Source: an uncultured Bacilli bacterium (GTDB taxonomy: Bacteria > Bacillota_I > Bacilli_A > RF39 > UBA660). From it: 12,179 nucleotides of DNA. Location of the stretch: NCBI GenBank assembly GCA_948629335.1, contig CAPHZB010000040.1:1-12179 (forward strand), written 5' to 3'. Each line of letters begins with the position of its first letter. Position 1 is the stretch's first letter. Position numbers and translations under genes: made by a program. The notes beneath the pieces are model-generated. The model searched no databases. It saw only the letters and a program-made list of their open reading frames with translations, and was not told where the DNA came from. Positions 6,098 to 12,179 of the stretch are shown in pieces.

Positions 6098-7900
6098 ACT
6101 ATCTTGTTTCTTACGTTCTTGTGTATTTAATATTTTTTTACGTAACCTAAAGTTTATTGGTGTCACTTCCACAAGTTCATCACTATTAATATAATCAAGT
6201 GCATATTCTAAACTCATTTGTCTAGGTCGCTTTAAAACAACAGTATGATCTTTGCTAGAACTTCTTGTATTTGTTAAATTTTTACCTTTAACAACATTAA
6301 CCGCTAAATCATTTTCATGAGAATGTTCTCCCACAATCATTCCTTCATAGACATCTGTTCCTGGTTCTATAAACATGACTCCACGGTCTTCTAATTGCCC
6401 AAGCGCATAAGCTGTTGATTTTCCATTTTCCATGGAAACAAGAACCCCAAGTTTTCTTTCCCCAACAGAAACTCCTGCCATCTTACGGTATTCTTTAAAT
6501 GTATGATTTAAAATACCATATCCTTTCGTAAGTGTCATAAATTCTGTAGAAAATCCGATAAGTCCACGTGATGGAATTGTGTAAAGTAGACGAACTTGAT
6601 TTTCATGATTTACCATATTTTCCATGGTCCCTTCACGATTTCCTAAAGCTTCAATTACTGAACCTACATATGTCTCTGGCACATCAATTTGTACATCTTC
6701 AAATGGTTCACAAATAACGCCATCAATTTCTTTTTTAATAATAGCTGGTTTAGAAACTTGAAGTTCAAAACCTTCCCTTCGCATATTTTCAATTAAAATA
6801 GATAAATGTAATTCCCCGCGACCAGATACGATAAAGGATTCATTATCATTTGGTTCTACACGTAAAGATACATCCTTTTCTGTTTCTTTTAGTAAACGCT
6901 CTTCAATCTTACGTGCTGTTACTATTTTTCCTTCTCGACCAACAAATGGAGAGGTATTAACTCCAAATGTCATCTGTAAAGTAGGTTCATCTACACGAAG
7001 AAGGGGAAGTGCCTCTTCTTTTCCTACTTCACAAATTGTTTCTCCTACGCTAATATCAGGAAGTCCTGCAATTGCCACAATATCTCCAGCACTTGCTTCT
7101 TCAATTTCAATTCGCTTTAATCCTATAAACCCAAACATTTTTTGAATTCGGAATTGTTTAATTGTTCCATCAATTCGCACACAGGAAACGAGTTCATTCA
7201 CTTTCATTTTTCCTCTTTTAACAACACCAATCCCAATACGGCCAACAAAGTCGTTATAATCAAGTAAAGCTGGTTGGAATTGTAGGCTACCTTCTTCATC
7301 AACTTCAGGAGCTGGAATTGCATCTACAATTAAGTCAAATACAGGATCCATTGTTTCTTTTTGGGTTGCTACATCAGGGTCTAGAGAGCTTGTTCCATTG
7401 AGAGCTGACATATAAACAACTGGAAAATCTAATTGTTCAATATCTGCACCAAGCTCGATAAATAAATCGATAACTTCATCTACGACCGCTTTTGGGCGCG
7501 CTGTATCCTTATCAATTTTATTGACAACTAAAATAGGAGTAACCCCTGCTTCTAGTGCTTTTTTTAAAACAAATCTAGTTTGTGGCATTGTTCCTTCGTA
7601 AGCATCAACCACAAGTAAAACACCGTCTACCATGTTCATTATACGCTCTACTTCGCCTCCAAAATCAGCGTGTCCTGGCGTATCAAGTATATTAATCCTA
7701 TAATCCTTATAATTAATTGCTGTTGTTTTTGCAAGAATAGTAATGCCTCTTTCTTTTTCAATATCATTGGAGTCCATCATTCTTACTTCAAGATTTTCAT
7801 TCTCACGAAACGTTCCTGATTGCTTTAATAACTGGTCAACAATCGTCGTTTTTCCATGATCGACATGCGCAATAATCGCAATATTTCTTATTTTTTTCAT
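6089..7900 (-). CDS. typA: Translational GTPase TypA/BipA
   Basis: A ribosome-binding GTPase related to EF-G and LepA, which in other bacteria supports ribosome assembly, growth at low temperature and stress responses. The 603-residue protein is of normal length. GTPase motifs are G1 AHVDHGKT (11-18), G2 ERGITI (50-55), G3 DTPGH (73-77), G4 NKID (127-130) and G5 SAL (165-167). EF-G-like domains follow, and the characteristic TypA C-terminal domain ends in [19 protein letters not shown]. The ATG at 7900 has AAAGGA 9 bases ahead; the in-frame extension to 7972 crosses the promoter and is not coding. It stands alone, between a convergent regulator and a divergent unknown gene. Confidence 0.97.
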   Translation of the reverse strand: MKKIRNIAIIAHVDHGKTTIVDQLLKQSGTFRENENLEVRMMDSNDIEKERGITILAKTTAINYKDYRINILDTPGHADFGGEVERIMNMVDGVLLVVDAYEGTMPQTRFVLKKALEAGVTPILVVNKIDKDTARPKAVVDEVIDLFIELGADIEQLDFPVVYMSALNGTSSLDPDVATQKETMDPVFDLIVDAIPAPEVDEEGSLQFQPALLDYNDFVGRIGIGVVKRGKMKVNELVSCVRIDGTIKQFRIQKMFGFIGLKRIEIEEASAGDIVAIAGLPDISVGETICEVGKEEALPLLRVDEPTLQMTFGVNTSPFVGREGKIVTARKIEERLLKETEKDVSLRVEPNDNESFIVSGRGELHLSILIENMRREGFELQVSKPAIIKKEIDGVICEPFEDVQIDVPETYVGSVIEALGNREGTMENMVNHENQVRLLYTIPSRGLIGFSTEFMTLTKGYGILNHTFKEYRKMAGVSVGERKLGVLVSMENGKSTAYALGQLEDRGVMFIEPGTDVYEGMIVGEHSHENDLAVNVVKGKNLTNTRSSSKDHTVVLKRPRQMSLEYALDYINSDELVEVTPINFRLRKKILNTQERKKQDSKK

Positions 7901-7925
7901 TGTTACACTTCCTTTGGCTTTACGT

Positions 7926-7955
7926 ATTATAGCATAGTTTAATATTGCATGTAAA
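7926..7955 (-). promoter_or_regulatory. Promoter of typA
   Basis: On the minus strand TTTACA (7955-7950), an 18-base spacer and a perfect TATAAT (7931-7926) preceded by TG, an extended -10. The predicted start near 7919 gives a leader of about 20 bases. It is one of the strongest promoters in the window, which fits a housekeeping gene. Confidence 0.7.
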
Positions 7956-8042
7956 GAAAAAATGTAATACAATAAAAAGAGGATAGAGGGAATTTTTGCC
8001 TATGTTTTATAAGATAGGTATTTCATAAAGTGAGTGTGAGTT

Positions 8043-8681
8043 ATGCAGTTAAATAAAGTTACTTTTAGAGATTTGGATCGAAAATGGGTTGTTTTCGACC
8101 ATGAAAAAGAAATTAAAAAAATATATAAAAAATTGAAATTGAAGTATGAAGAAGGAATTTTACTTACCTATGCATTTATTTCTCATGAAAATGGCATTCA
8201 ATTTCGTTTTCTTGGAAACATTACTGGAGAGGATAAAATCCTACATCTAGATGAAGATATTGTAGATAAAAATATTATTTTTGCTTATGACCATACAAAA
8301 AAATATCATATTACTCTAGTTGAAAATTGTATAATAAAAAAAATTATAGGAACTTCAGAAATCGAAAAACAATATGATTCCATGTATCAAAAAAATTCTA
8401 TTTTAGAGGCTAGAAAAATAACCGATATTGACGCTTTTCGCCATGAGGAATATATCGATGATGTAGAGCTACTCCACAAAAATGGAAAAGAAGAAGAATA
8501 CTTATGGGCCAGAATAGAAGATTGCTCAAAAAAGAATTTACTTTTTGTTTGTTCTTTATTGGAAACCTCAAAAAAGAATAAACATTATAAAGAAGGGACT
8601 TTAGTCTTAGCCAAATTAGAGACTAGAAAAAAGTCAGTTGTATTTATAACTGACGGTATTGTGGATAAAGTTCAAAAATAG
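8043..8681 (+). CDS. Hypothetical protein, 212 residues, unrecognised
   Basis: I do not recognise the family. The protein is soluble and rich in Lys, Glu and Ile, with no signal peptide or membrane segment. It seems to have two parts: residues 1-105 with alternating strand-like stretches (KWVVFDHEKEIKKIYKKL, GIQFRFLGNI, YHITLVENCIIKKIIG), and residues 135-212, where EEEYLWARIEDC, NLLFVCSLLETS, KEGTLVLAKLE and VVFITDGIVDK suggest a small beta domain. The second part distantly recalls DUF2314-like domains (Trp strand, then a GD/EG turn, then a final I.D strand), but too weakly to assign. ATG at 8043 follows a GTGAG-rich stretch. It is divergent from typA and followed by a terminator hairpin, so it looks like a single-gene unit. 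Codon use resembles its neighbours. Confidence 0.75.
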   Translation: MQLNKVTFRDLDRKWVVFDHEKEIKKIYKKLKLKYEEGILLTYAFISHENGIQFRFLGNITGEDKILHLDEDIVDKNIIFAYDHTKKYHITLVENCIIKKIIGTSEIEKQYDSMYQKNSILEARKITDIDAFRHEEYIDDVELLHKNGKEEEYLWARIEDCSKKNLLFVCSLLETSKKNKHYKEGTLVLAKLETRKKSVVFITDGIVDKVQK

Positions 8682-8696
8682 AAAATTCTATTTTTG
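8673..8696 (+). terminator. Terminator-like hairpin after the 212-residue gene
   Basis: CAAAAATAGA, loop AAAT and TCTATTTTTG form a perfect but AT-rich 10-bp stem that overlaps the TAG stop codon and ends in T5. Moderate strength only. Confidence 0.5.
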
Positions 8697-9097
8697 CTTA
8701 TACAACATGCTTTTTTGTGAGTATCTCTTCATAAGTTCTTAAATGCCTTTATATCCTTTATTTATAGTAATTCACGATGTTTTCTTTAAGATATAGACAT
8801 AAATTGTTATAATTTCCGATACGTTCACTTTCAGAGTAGTAAAATTTAGAAGTTTTTAAAATATTAAAAAATACTATGTGATTCCATAGTACTGAAATAT
8901 CTTTCATAAGTGGAACTAGTGACATAGCCACTAAAACCTTCACCATAATAAGGTATAGTATTACCCTTATTATGTAGCATCTAGAACAATATTTTATAAA
9001 TTTACTTTGATATAGTCTATTACTATTTGAACCATAAGTATGACTTTAATGTAACCTTTACATCATGTTTTCATAATTTTCTTATCTTAATTTTTTA
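8697..9097. other. Gene-poor interval of about 400 bp with a doubtful short frame
   Basis: No convincing gene is seen. The longest frame is on the minus strand: from an ATG at 8946 to a stop at 8758 (62 codons, containing MVKVLVAMSLVPLMKDISVL). It stays open upstream to about 9048 without another good start. There is no ribosome site, and the ATG lies inside an inverted repeat. The frame could be a remnant of a longer gene; the hydrophobic, Lys-rich stretch faintly recalls transposase N-termini, but this is not enough to assign. A 6-bp inverted repeat, ATGTAA-CCT-TTACAT, lies at 9049-9063. No RNA gene or riboswitch fold was recognised. Confidence 0.4.
8944..8974. repeat. 10-bp perfect inverted repeat
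   Basis: CATAATAAGG (8944-8953) and CCTTATTATG (8965-8974) are perfect inverted copies separated by 11 bases. No T-run follows on either side, so it is not an obvious terminator. It could be a protein site, a small RNA hairpin or a relic of a mobile element end. Confidence 0.6.
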
Positions 9098-9988
9098 TCA
9101 TTTCATTTTCGTTTTTTGATACTCTTCTTCATTAATATCTAAACCTAATAGCAATCGATTTTCTAGAGAAGTACTTTGGGCTTTTTTCATAACGGTATCA
9201 AAATATTCATTAAAATGTGTATCCATTCCAGTAATATTTAGTTTTTCTACTTCTTCTAAATATCTTTTTGTTGGGGAAGTTATGATTCCATTATTAAAGT
9301 TATATCCTTTTAGCTGAAATTCAGCTAAAAACGAATCAAATAGCGAAATTACATTCTCTATATATTCATTCTTACTTATTTGTACTAACATATCATTAAC
9401 CTCTTGGGCTGAATGAATATTTGCCATACGTTCTATAGGAAGAGAAGCATTAAATTGAGTATTTAGTTGTTGTTGTAAAGCTAAATTATGATATAATTGT
9501 GGATTTAAATATATTCCTTTTTTTAACATCAAAAATTGTGTTATTTTTCTTTCTTTAAAAAACTCATTATCAACATGACAGTTCACGCCTAATAATAGAT
9601 TTTCAAATTCTTCATTTCTAATCATGGACTTTTTAGTTTGATTGGCATGCTCTATTTCATGTAATAAAGCCTGTGTTAGCATAGCGTTAATTGAAAGTAC
9701 TTGTTCAAAATCTCTAAATAGAATTAATTTTTCTAACTTTTTTTGAAAAAGTATTATATTATTATTATCTAGTAATATTTCTCTAGTATATGTATTGTAT
9801 ACCATTGGAGTATCTTTTCCACCATGATTTATTTTACAACTTGAAAGATTTTTAAAACGAACTCTTTTAATATAATCATTTAAATCTTTTTCTCTTATCA
9901 TTACTTTTATAACTTTATCCATAAATGCCTTGTCAACATTTTTTCCCCTTTTGGAATATTCATATAATAAGTCTAAAATATTTTCCAT
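9098..9988 (-). CDS. Putative zinc metallopeptidase-like protein with HEIEH motif
   Basis: The 296-residue protein has no signal peptide or membrane segment, so it is probably cytoplasmic. Helical residues 95-118 carry LLHEIEHANQ: His110, Glu111 and His114 make the HExxH zinc-binding and catalytic motif of zincin peptidases. A possible third ligand is Glu186 in LPIERMANIHSAQE, about 70 residues on, as in gluzincins; this is inference. The N-terminal part (residues 50-75, with PMVYNTYTREILLD) resembles a strand region preceding the active-site helix. I cannot place it in a named peptidase family. ATG at 9988 follows GGGGGGAAAGGG. It has its own TTGACA promoter with an inverted repeat at the start site, and is not obviously in an operon. 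Substrate unknown. Confidence 0.8.
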   Translation of the reverse strand: MENILDLLYEYSKRGKNVDKAFMDKVIKVMIREKDLNDYIKRVRFKNLSSCKINHGGKDTPMVYNTYTREILLDNNNIILFQKKLEKLILFRDFEQVLSINAMLTQALLHEIEHANQTKKSMIRNEEFENLLLGVNCHVDNEFFKERKITQFLMLKKGIYLNPQLYHNLALQQQLNTQFNASLPIERMANIHSAQEVNDMLVQISKNEYIENVISLFDSFLAEFQLKGYNFNNGIITSPTKRYLEEVEKLNITGMDTHFNEYFDTVMKKAQSTSLENRLLLGLDINEEEYQKTKMK

Positions 9989-10018
9989 ATACCCTTTCCC
10001 CCCTTTTTATGGGGTATA
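9988..10018. promoter_or_regulatory. Inverted repeat spanning the start region of the HEIEH gene
   Basis: TATACCC (9988-9994) and GGGTATA (10012-10018) are 7-bp inverted copies 17 bases apart. One arm touches the -10 box and the other touches the start codon. Since transcription should begin near 10011, the upstream arm would not be in the mRNA, so a DNA operator is more likely than an RNA hairpin. Confidence 0.4.
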
Positions 10019-10046
10019 CATTACCATTTTTTCTAATTTTTGTCAA
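10018..10046 (-). promoter_or_regulatory. Promoter of the HEIEH gene
   Basis: On the minus strand a perfect TTGACA (10046-10041), a 17-base spacer and TAATGT (10023-10018), with TG one base before the -10. The -10 is weak, but the -35, spacing and TGn extension support it. Confidence 0.55.
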
Positions 10047-10136
10047 ATTAACCAAAGATAGCAAGACGGCTAATAATATTTAAAAAAATCCTAGGACAAA
10101 TCAAAATATATTATAAAGTAGTACATTGGTTGTAAA

Positions 10137-10204
10137 ATAGTTTTAAAATCGTATATATATATTTAAATCTATGTATTAAAATCGAAAATTTTATCTAAAA
10201 CTAT
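10137..10204. repeat. Long-range inverted repeat with direct repeats downstream of the YetF-family gene
   Basis: ATAGTTTTA (10137-10145) and TAAAACTAT (10196-10204) are 9-bp inverted copies 50 bases apart. Inside lie two direct copies of TTAAAATCG (10143-10151, 10176-10184) and a TATATATATAT run. On the minus strand the far arm is followed by TTTA. It might form a weak AT-only terminator for the YetF-family gene, or it may be chance in very AT-rich DNA. Confidence 0.25.
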
Positions 10205-10209
10205 ATTTT

Positions 10210-10932
10210 TTACTCTAAAACTTCTAATACCTGTGTAGGCCCTTTTTGTTCATAAATGACAAGTTTATCTTGTAAATCGAGTGTTGCTAGCAAAATATTA
10301 TCATAGTCTTTATAACCCCTTACCTTTAACTCCTTATCTAACCATTTTTTATCTTTTCCCATATTTTCTAAGTTGTTAGGTAATAGTTTACTATCAATAA
10401 TTACGTTTGCACAAAGACTTGCTTTAGGCATTTTTATTTGCATATCTTTTGGTGTAAGAGGTTTGTTTTCACTTTTAGGAAGTATACTTATTTTCCCATT
10501 TGCTTCTACTAAAGCATATTCAATTTCATTCACATCAAAATAACCATTGCTTCTACATTCTTCTAGAAAATCATTGATATCATATTTGGTTTTCTTCATA
10601 TTTTCTTTAATAAATTTTCCATTTTGAAAAACTAAAGTAGGAACTCCTGTCAGGATGCGACGTAAAAATATACTTTTCATCGTTATTTTTGCTACTAATA
10701 GCGCAATAAGTCCGAAAATTAAAACTGCAACAATTCCATTAATGAGAGGAACGTCTGTATTAATTGTAATCTCGGCAGCAAAATTTCCAATTGAAATACC
10801 AATTACATAATCAAACAAACTTAACTCAGATACTTGTTTTTTCCCAATAAGTCTTGTAATAATAAATAAACAAAATAAAGAAATTAAAGCTCTTGGAAAT
10901 ACTTCGAGTAAAGAATTCATATCTATATGCAT
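10210..10932 (-). CDS. YetF/DUF421 family membrane protein
   Basis: DUF421 (YetF-like) proteins are membrane proteins with a cytoplasmic two-part domain; in Bacillus several copies occur and relatives affect spore membranes, but no reaction is known. The 240-residue protein has hydrophobic segments at about 13-28, 41-55 and 62-82. The family hallmark RLIGKKQVSELSLFDYVIGI (27-46) is clear. The cytoplasmic part holds GVPTLVFQNGK (96-106), DFLEECRSNGYFDVNEIEYA (121-140) and VEANGKISILPK (142-153). I chose the ATG at 10932, with AGGTGAT just ahead; the frame continues to 11019 but overlaps the upstream gene and lacks a site. It lies 52 bp behind the TagO/WecA-type gene and may be co-transcribed with it. 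Confidence 0.9.
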   Translation of the reverse strand: MHIDMNSLLEVFPRALISLFCLFIITRLIGKKQVSELSLFDYVIGISIGNFAAEITINTDVPLINGIVAVLIFGLIALLVAKITMKSIFLRRILTGVPTLVFQNGKFIKENMKKTKYDINDFLEECRSNGYFDVNEIEYALVEANGKISILPKSENKPLTPKDMQIKMPKASLCANVIIDSKLLPNNLENMGKDKKWLDKELKVRGYKDYDNILLATLDLQDKLVIYEQKGPTQVLEVLE

Positions 10933-10984
10933 CTTATCACCTACTTTTATTCTTAGAAAAACATAAATTTTTATACAAAAAATT

Positions 10985-12064
10985 TTAAGTTTTTTTCTTA
11001 AAATTCTTTGTTTTTTCATGAAATTTCTTTTTTATTTCTTCTTGATCAAAAACAATATTTGTCTTAGCTACAAAAATAAACACAATTAGAAGTAATATTC
11101 CATAAATAATATAGCCTAGTTTTGCATCATTCAATACATAAACAATGGAAGCAAAAGCAAATAAAGCATCTATAATATAAATGATAATTACTGTTGTACG
11201 CACCGAAAAATTACGATTTAACAGCTGATGATGAATATGGAAAGTATCGCCTTGAAACAAGGGTTTATGCTTTATAGCACGCCTTAAAAGAGCAAACAAC
11301 GTGTCCAATATAGGAATTGCTAAAATTAGTAGAGGGATAAAAAGAGATGTCAAAGTAACATTTTTAAATCCAAGTAAAGCAATGACGGATATCATAAATC
11401 CCATAAAATTAGAGCCACAATCACCCGCAAAAATCATGGCAGGGTTAAAATTATAAACTAAAAATCCTAAAGTTGCTCCTAACATAATAAATGCTAAAAT
11501 AAAATCCAAACCTGATTTTTGTTGTATAACAGCAATAATTCCTGTTGTTAAAAAATAAATAGAACTAATCCCGCCAGATAATCCATCGACCCCATCAATC
11601 AGATTGATACAATTAATACAACCTACAATGAAAAATAAAGTTACAAAAGGAGCAAAAATACCAAACTCTATTTTTAAACCAAAGGCAGTTAATTCATTAA
11701 TAAGCAATCCACCATAAAAGACAAGAACTAAAGCAGCAGCAAGCTGTCCAATAAACTGTTGAAATGATGTAAGTTCAGTAATATCATCAATGATTCCTGT
11801 CAAAATAACCAAAAAGCTTCCAATCAAAACTGCATTCATTATAGGGCTATGTGTCCCAAAAATCATATATCCTAAGATAAACCCTAAAAAAATAGCAATC
11901 CCTCCCATTTTAGGGGTTACTTCCTTATGCTGATGTCTTCCTCTAGGCTTATCTATTGCATTAATTTGAAAGGCAATCTTTCTTACAAAAGGTATAATAC
12001 TCACAACAAAAAGAAAAGGAACTACAATCATACCAATTATTTTTAGAATCATCTCTTGTGTCAT
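10985..12064 (-). CDS. tagO: Undecaprenyl-phosphate N-acetylglucosaminyl 1-phosphate transferase (TagO/WecA type)
   Basis: Transfers GlcNAc-1-phosphate from UDP-GlcNAc to undecaprenyl phosphate at the membrane, the first step for wall teichoic acid or other surface polymers. The 359-residue protein has about ten hydrophobic segments. MraY/WecA superfamily motifs are all present: RHQHKEVTPKMGG (43-55), catalytic region GIIDDITEL with Asp93-Asp94, NLIDGVDGLSGG (154-165), AGDCGSNFMGF (213-223) and FHIHHQL (275-281, the HxHH site typical of TagO/WecA rather than MraY). The C-terminus is a basic tail. ATG at 12064 has GGTGG 4 bases ahead. No other teichoic acid genes are in view, so the exact polymer is open; the sugar specificity is inferred from the family. 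Confidence 0.92.
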   Translation of the reverse strand: MTQEMILKIIGMIVVPFLFVVSIIPFVRKIAFQINAIDKPRGRHQHKEVTPKMGGIAIFLGFILGYMIFGTHSPIMNAVLIGSFLVILTGIIDDITELTSFQQFIGQLAAALVLVFYGGLLINELTAFGLKIEFGIFAPFVTLFFIVGCINCINLIDGVDGLSGGISSIYFLTTGIIAVIQQKSGLDFILAFIMLGATLGFLVYNFNPAMIFAGDCGSNFMGFMISVIALLGFKNVTLTSLFIPLLILAIPILDTLFALLRRAIKHKPLFQGDTFHIHHQLLNRNFSVRTTVIIIYIIDALFAFASIVYVLNDAKLGYIIYGILLLIVFIFVAKTNIVFDQEEIKKKFHEKTKNFKKKT

Positions 12065-12079
12065 AAAACCACCATATTC

Positions 12080-12108
12080 ATTATAAAATATTTTTTATAA
12101 AATAACAA
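12080..12108 (-). promoter_or_regulatory. Promoter of the TagO/WecA-type gene
   Basis: On the minus strand TTGTTA (12108-12103), a 17-base spacer and a perfect TATAAT (12085-12080). Transcription would start near 12073, about 9 bases before the ATG, and may continue into the YetF-family gene. Confidence 0.6.
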
Positions 12109-12131
12109 CTAGCATATATAAACAACAGAAA

Positions 12132-12152
12132 TTTTCCCTAATCTAAGGAAAA
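12132..12152. repeat. Short inverted repeat near the right edge
   Basis: TTTTCC (12132-12137) and GGAAAA (12147-12152) could pair around a 9-base loop. On the minus strand the second arm is followed by TTTCTG, so it might be a weak terminator of a gene beyond the edge. Low confidence. Confidence 0.25.
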
Positions 12153-12179
12153 GCCTCTATTTATATAGGAATATAAGAA

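Noticed and set aside
7901..7972. 24-codon N-terminal extension of typA
   Set aside because: It crosses the TATAAT promoter, and TypA proteins begin at the [17 protein letters not shown] region.
7996..8024. Promoter of the 212-residue gene (TTGCCT, 17 bases, TATTTC) and the CCTAT/ATAGG inverted repeat
   Set aside because: The -10 matches only half the consensus and the repeat arms are 5 bp; both are too weak to report as features.
8758..8946. 62-codon minus-strand frame as a real gene or insertion sequence remnant
   Set aside because: No ribosome site, start codon inside an inverted repeat and only a faint resemblance to transposase N-termini; kept as part of the gene-poor interval rather than called as a CDS.
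10140..10170. TATATATATAT run as a replication origin or unwinding element
   Set aside because: A short AT run is expected in DNA this AT-rich; no DnaA boxes or iterons are seen around it.
10933..11019. 29-codon N-terminal extension of the YetF-family gene overlapping the TagO/WecA-type gene
   Set aside because: No ribosome site at the upstream start; AGGTGAT lies just before the ATG at 10932, and family members begin close to the first membrane segment.

Overview
The window is AT-rich DNA with compact promoters close to the Bacillota consensus (TATAAT, often TGnTATAAT), G-rich Shine-Dalgarno sites and standard stops (TAA, TAG and TGA are all used). A shared ECF-transporter energising module followed by truA, a TypA GTPase, a TagO/WecA-type lipid-carrier sugar transferase and a YetF-family protein point to a low-GC, walled Bacillota. 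It is most likely a member of Bacilli or a related uncultured gut lineage, but the exact taxon cannot be fixed from sequence alone.

Left part, minus strand. A secreted leucine-rich-repeat protein (1-809) runs off the left edge. Upstream of it in transcription order is a tight cluster, ecfA1-ecfA2-ecfT-truA (4036 down to 911), with 10-11 bp overlaps and one exact abutment; a hairpin terminator closes it. The cluster starts from its own TATAAT promoter just behind an ABC-F ATPase gene (4093-5703). The ECF module has no substrate-binding S component nearby, as expected of a group II module shared by several S components. Its motor parts are unusual: both Q-loop glutamines are glutamate, EcfA2 has an LSNGE signature, and the second EcfT coupling motif reads VKG.

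Centre. A small XRE-type DNA-binding protein (5833-6066, plus strand) is transcribed away from the ABC-F gene. The 129-bp intergenic region holds two near-perfect palindromes, one lying over the ABC-F promoter. This looks like a regulator-operator-ABC-F pair. A bidirectional terminator separates the regulator from the convergent typA (6089-7900). An unrecognised 212-residue gene (8043-8681) is divergent from typA. About 400 bp of gene-poor DNA follow (8697-9097), with a 10-bp inverted repeat and only a doubtful short frame.

Right part, minus strand. A 296-residue protein with a clear HEIEH zinc-peptidase motif (9098-9988) has its own TTGACA promoter and a TATACCC/GGGTATA inverted repeat at the start site. 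Upstream are a YetF/DUF421 membrane protein (10210-10932) and a TagO/WecA-type transferase (10985-12064), possibly one transcript from a promoter at 12080-12108. No tRNA, rRNA, CRISPR array, riboswitch or intact insertion sequence was seen.

The best candidates for something not yet described are the XRE/ABC-F pair with its palindromes, the HEIEH protein with its inverted-repeat promoter, and the motif-divergent ECF module.
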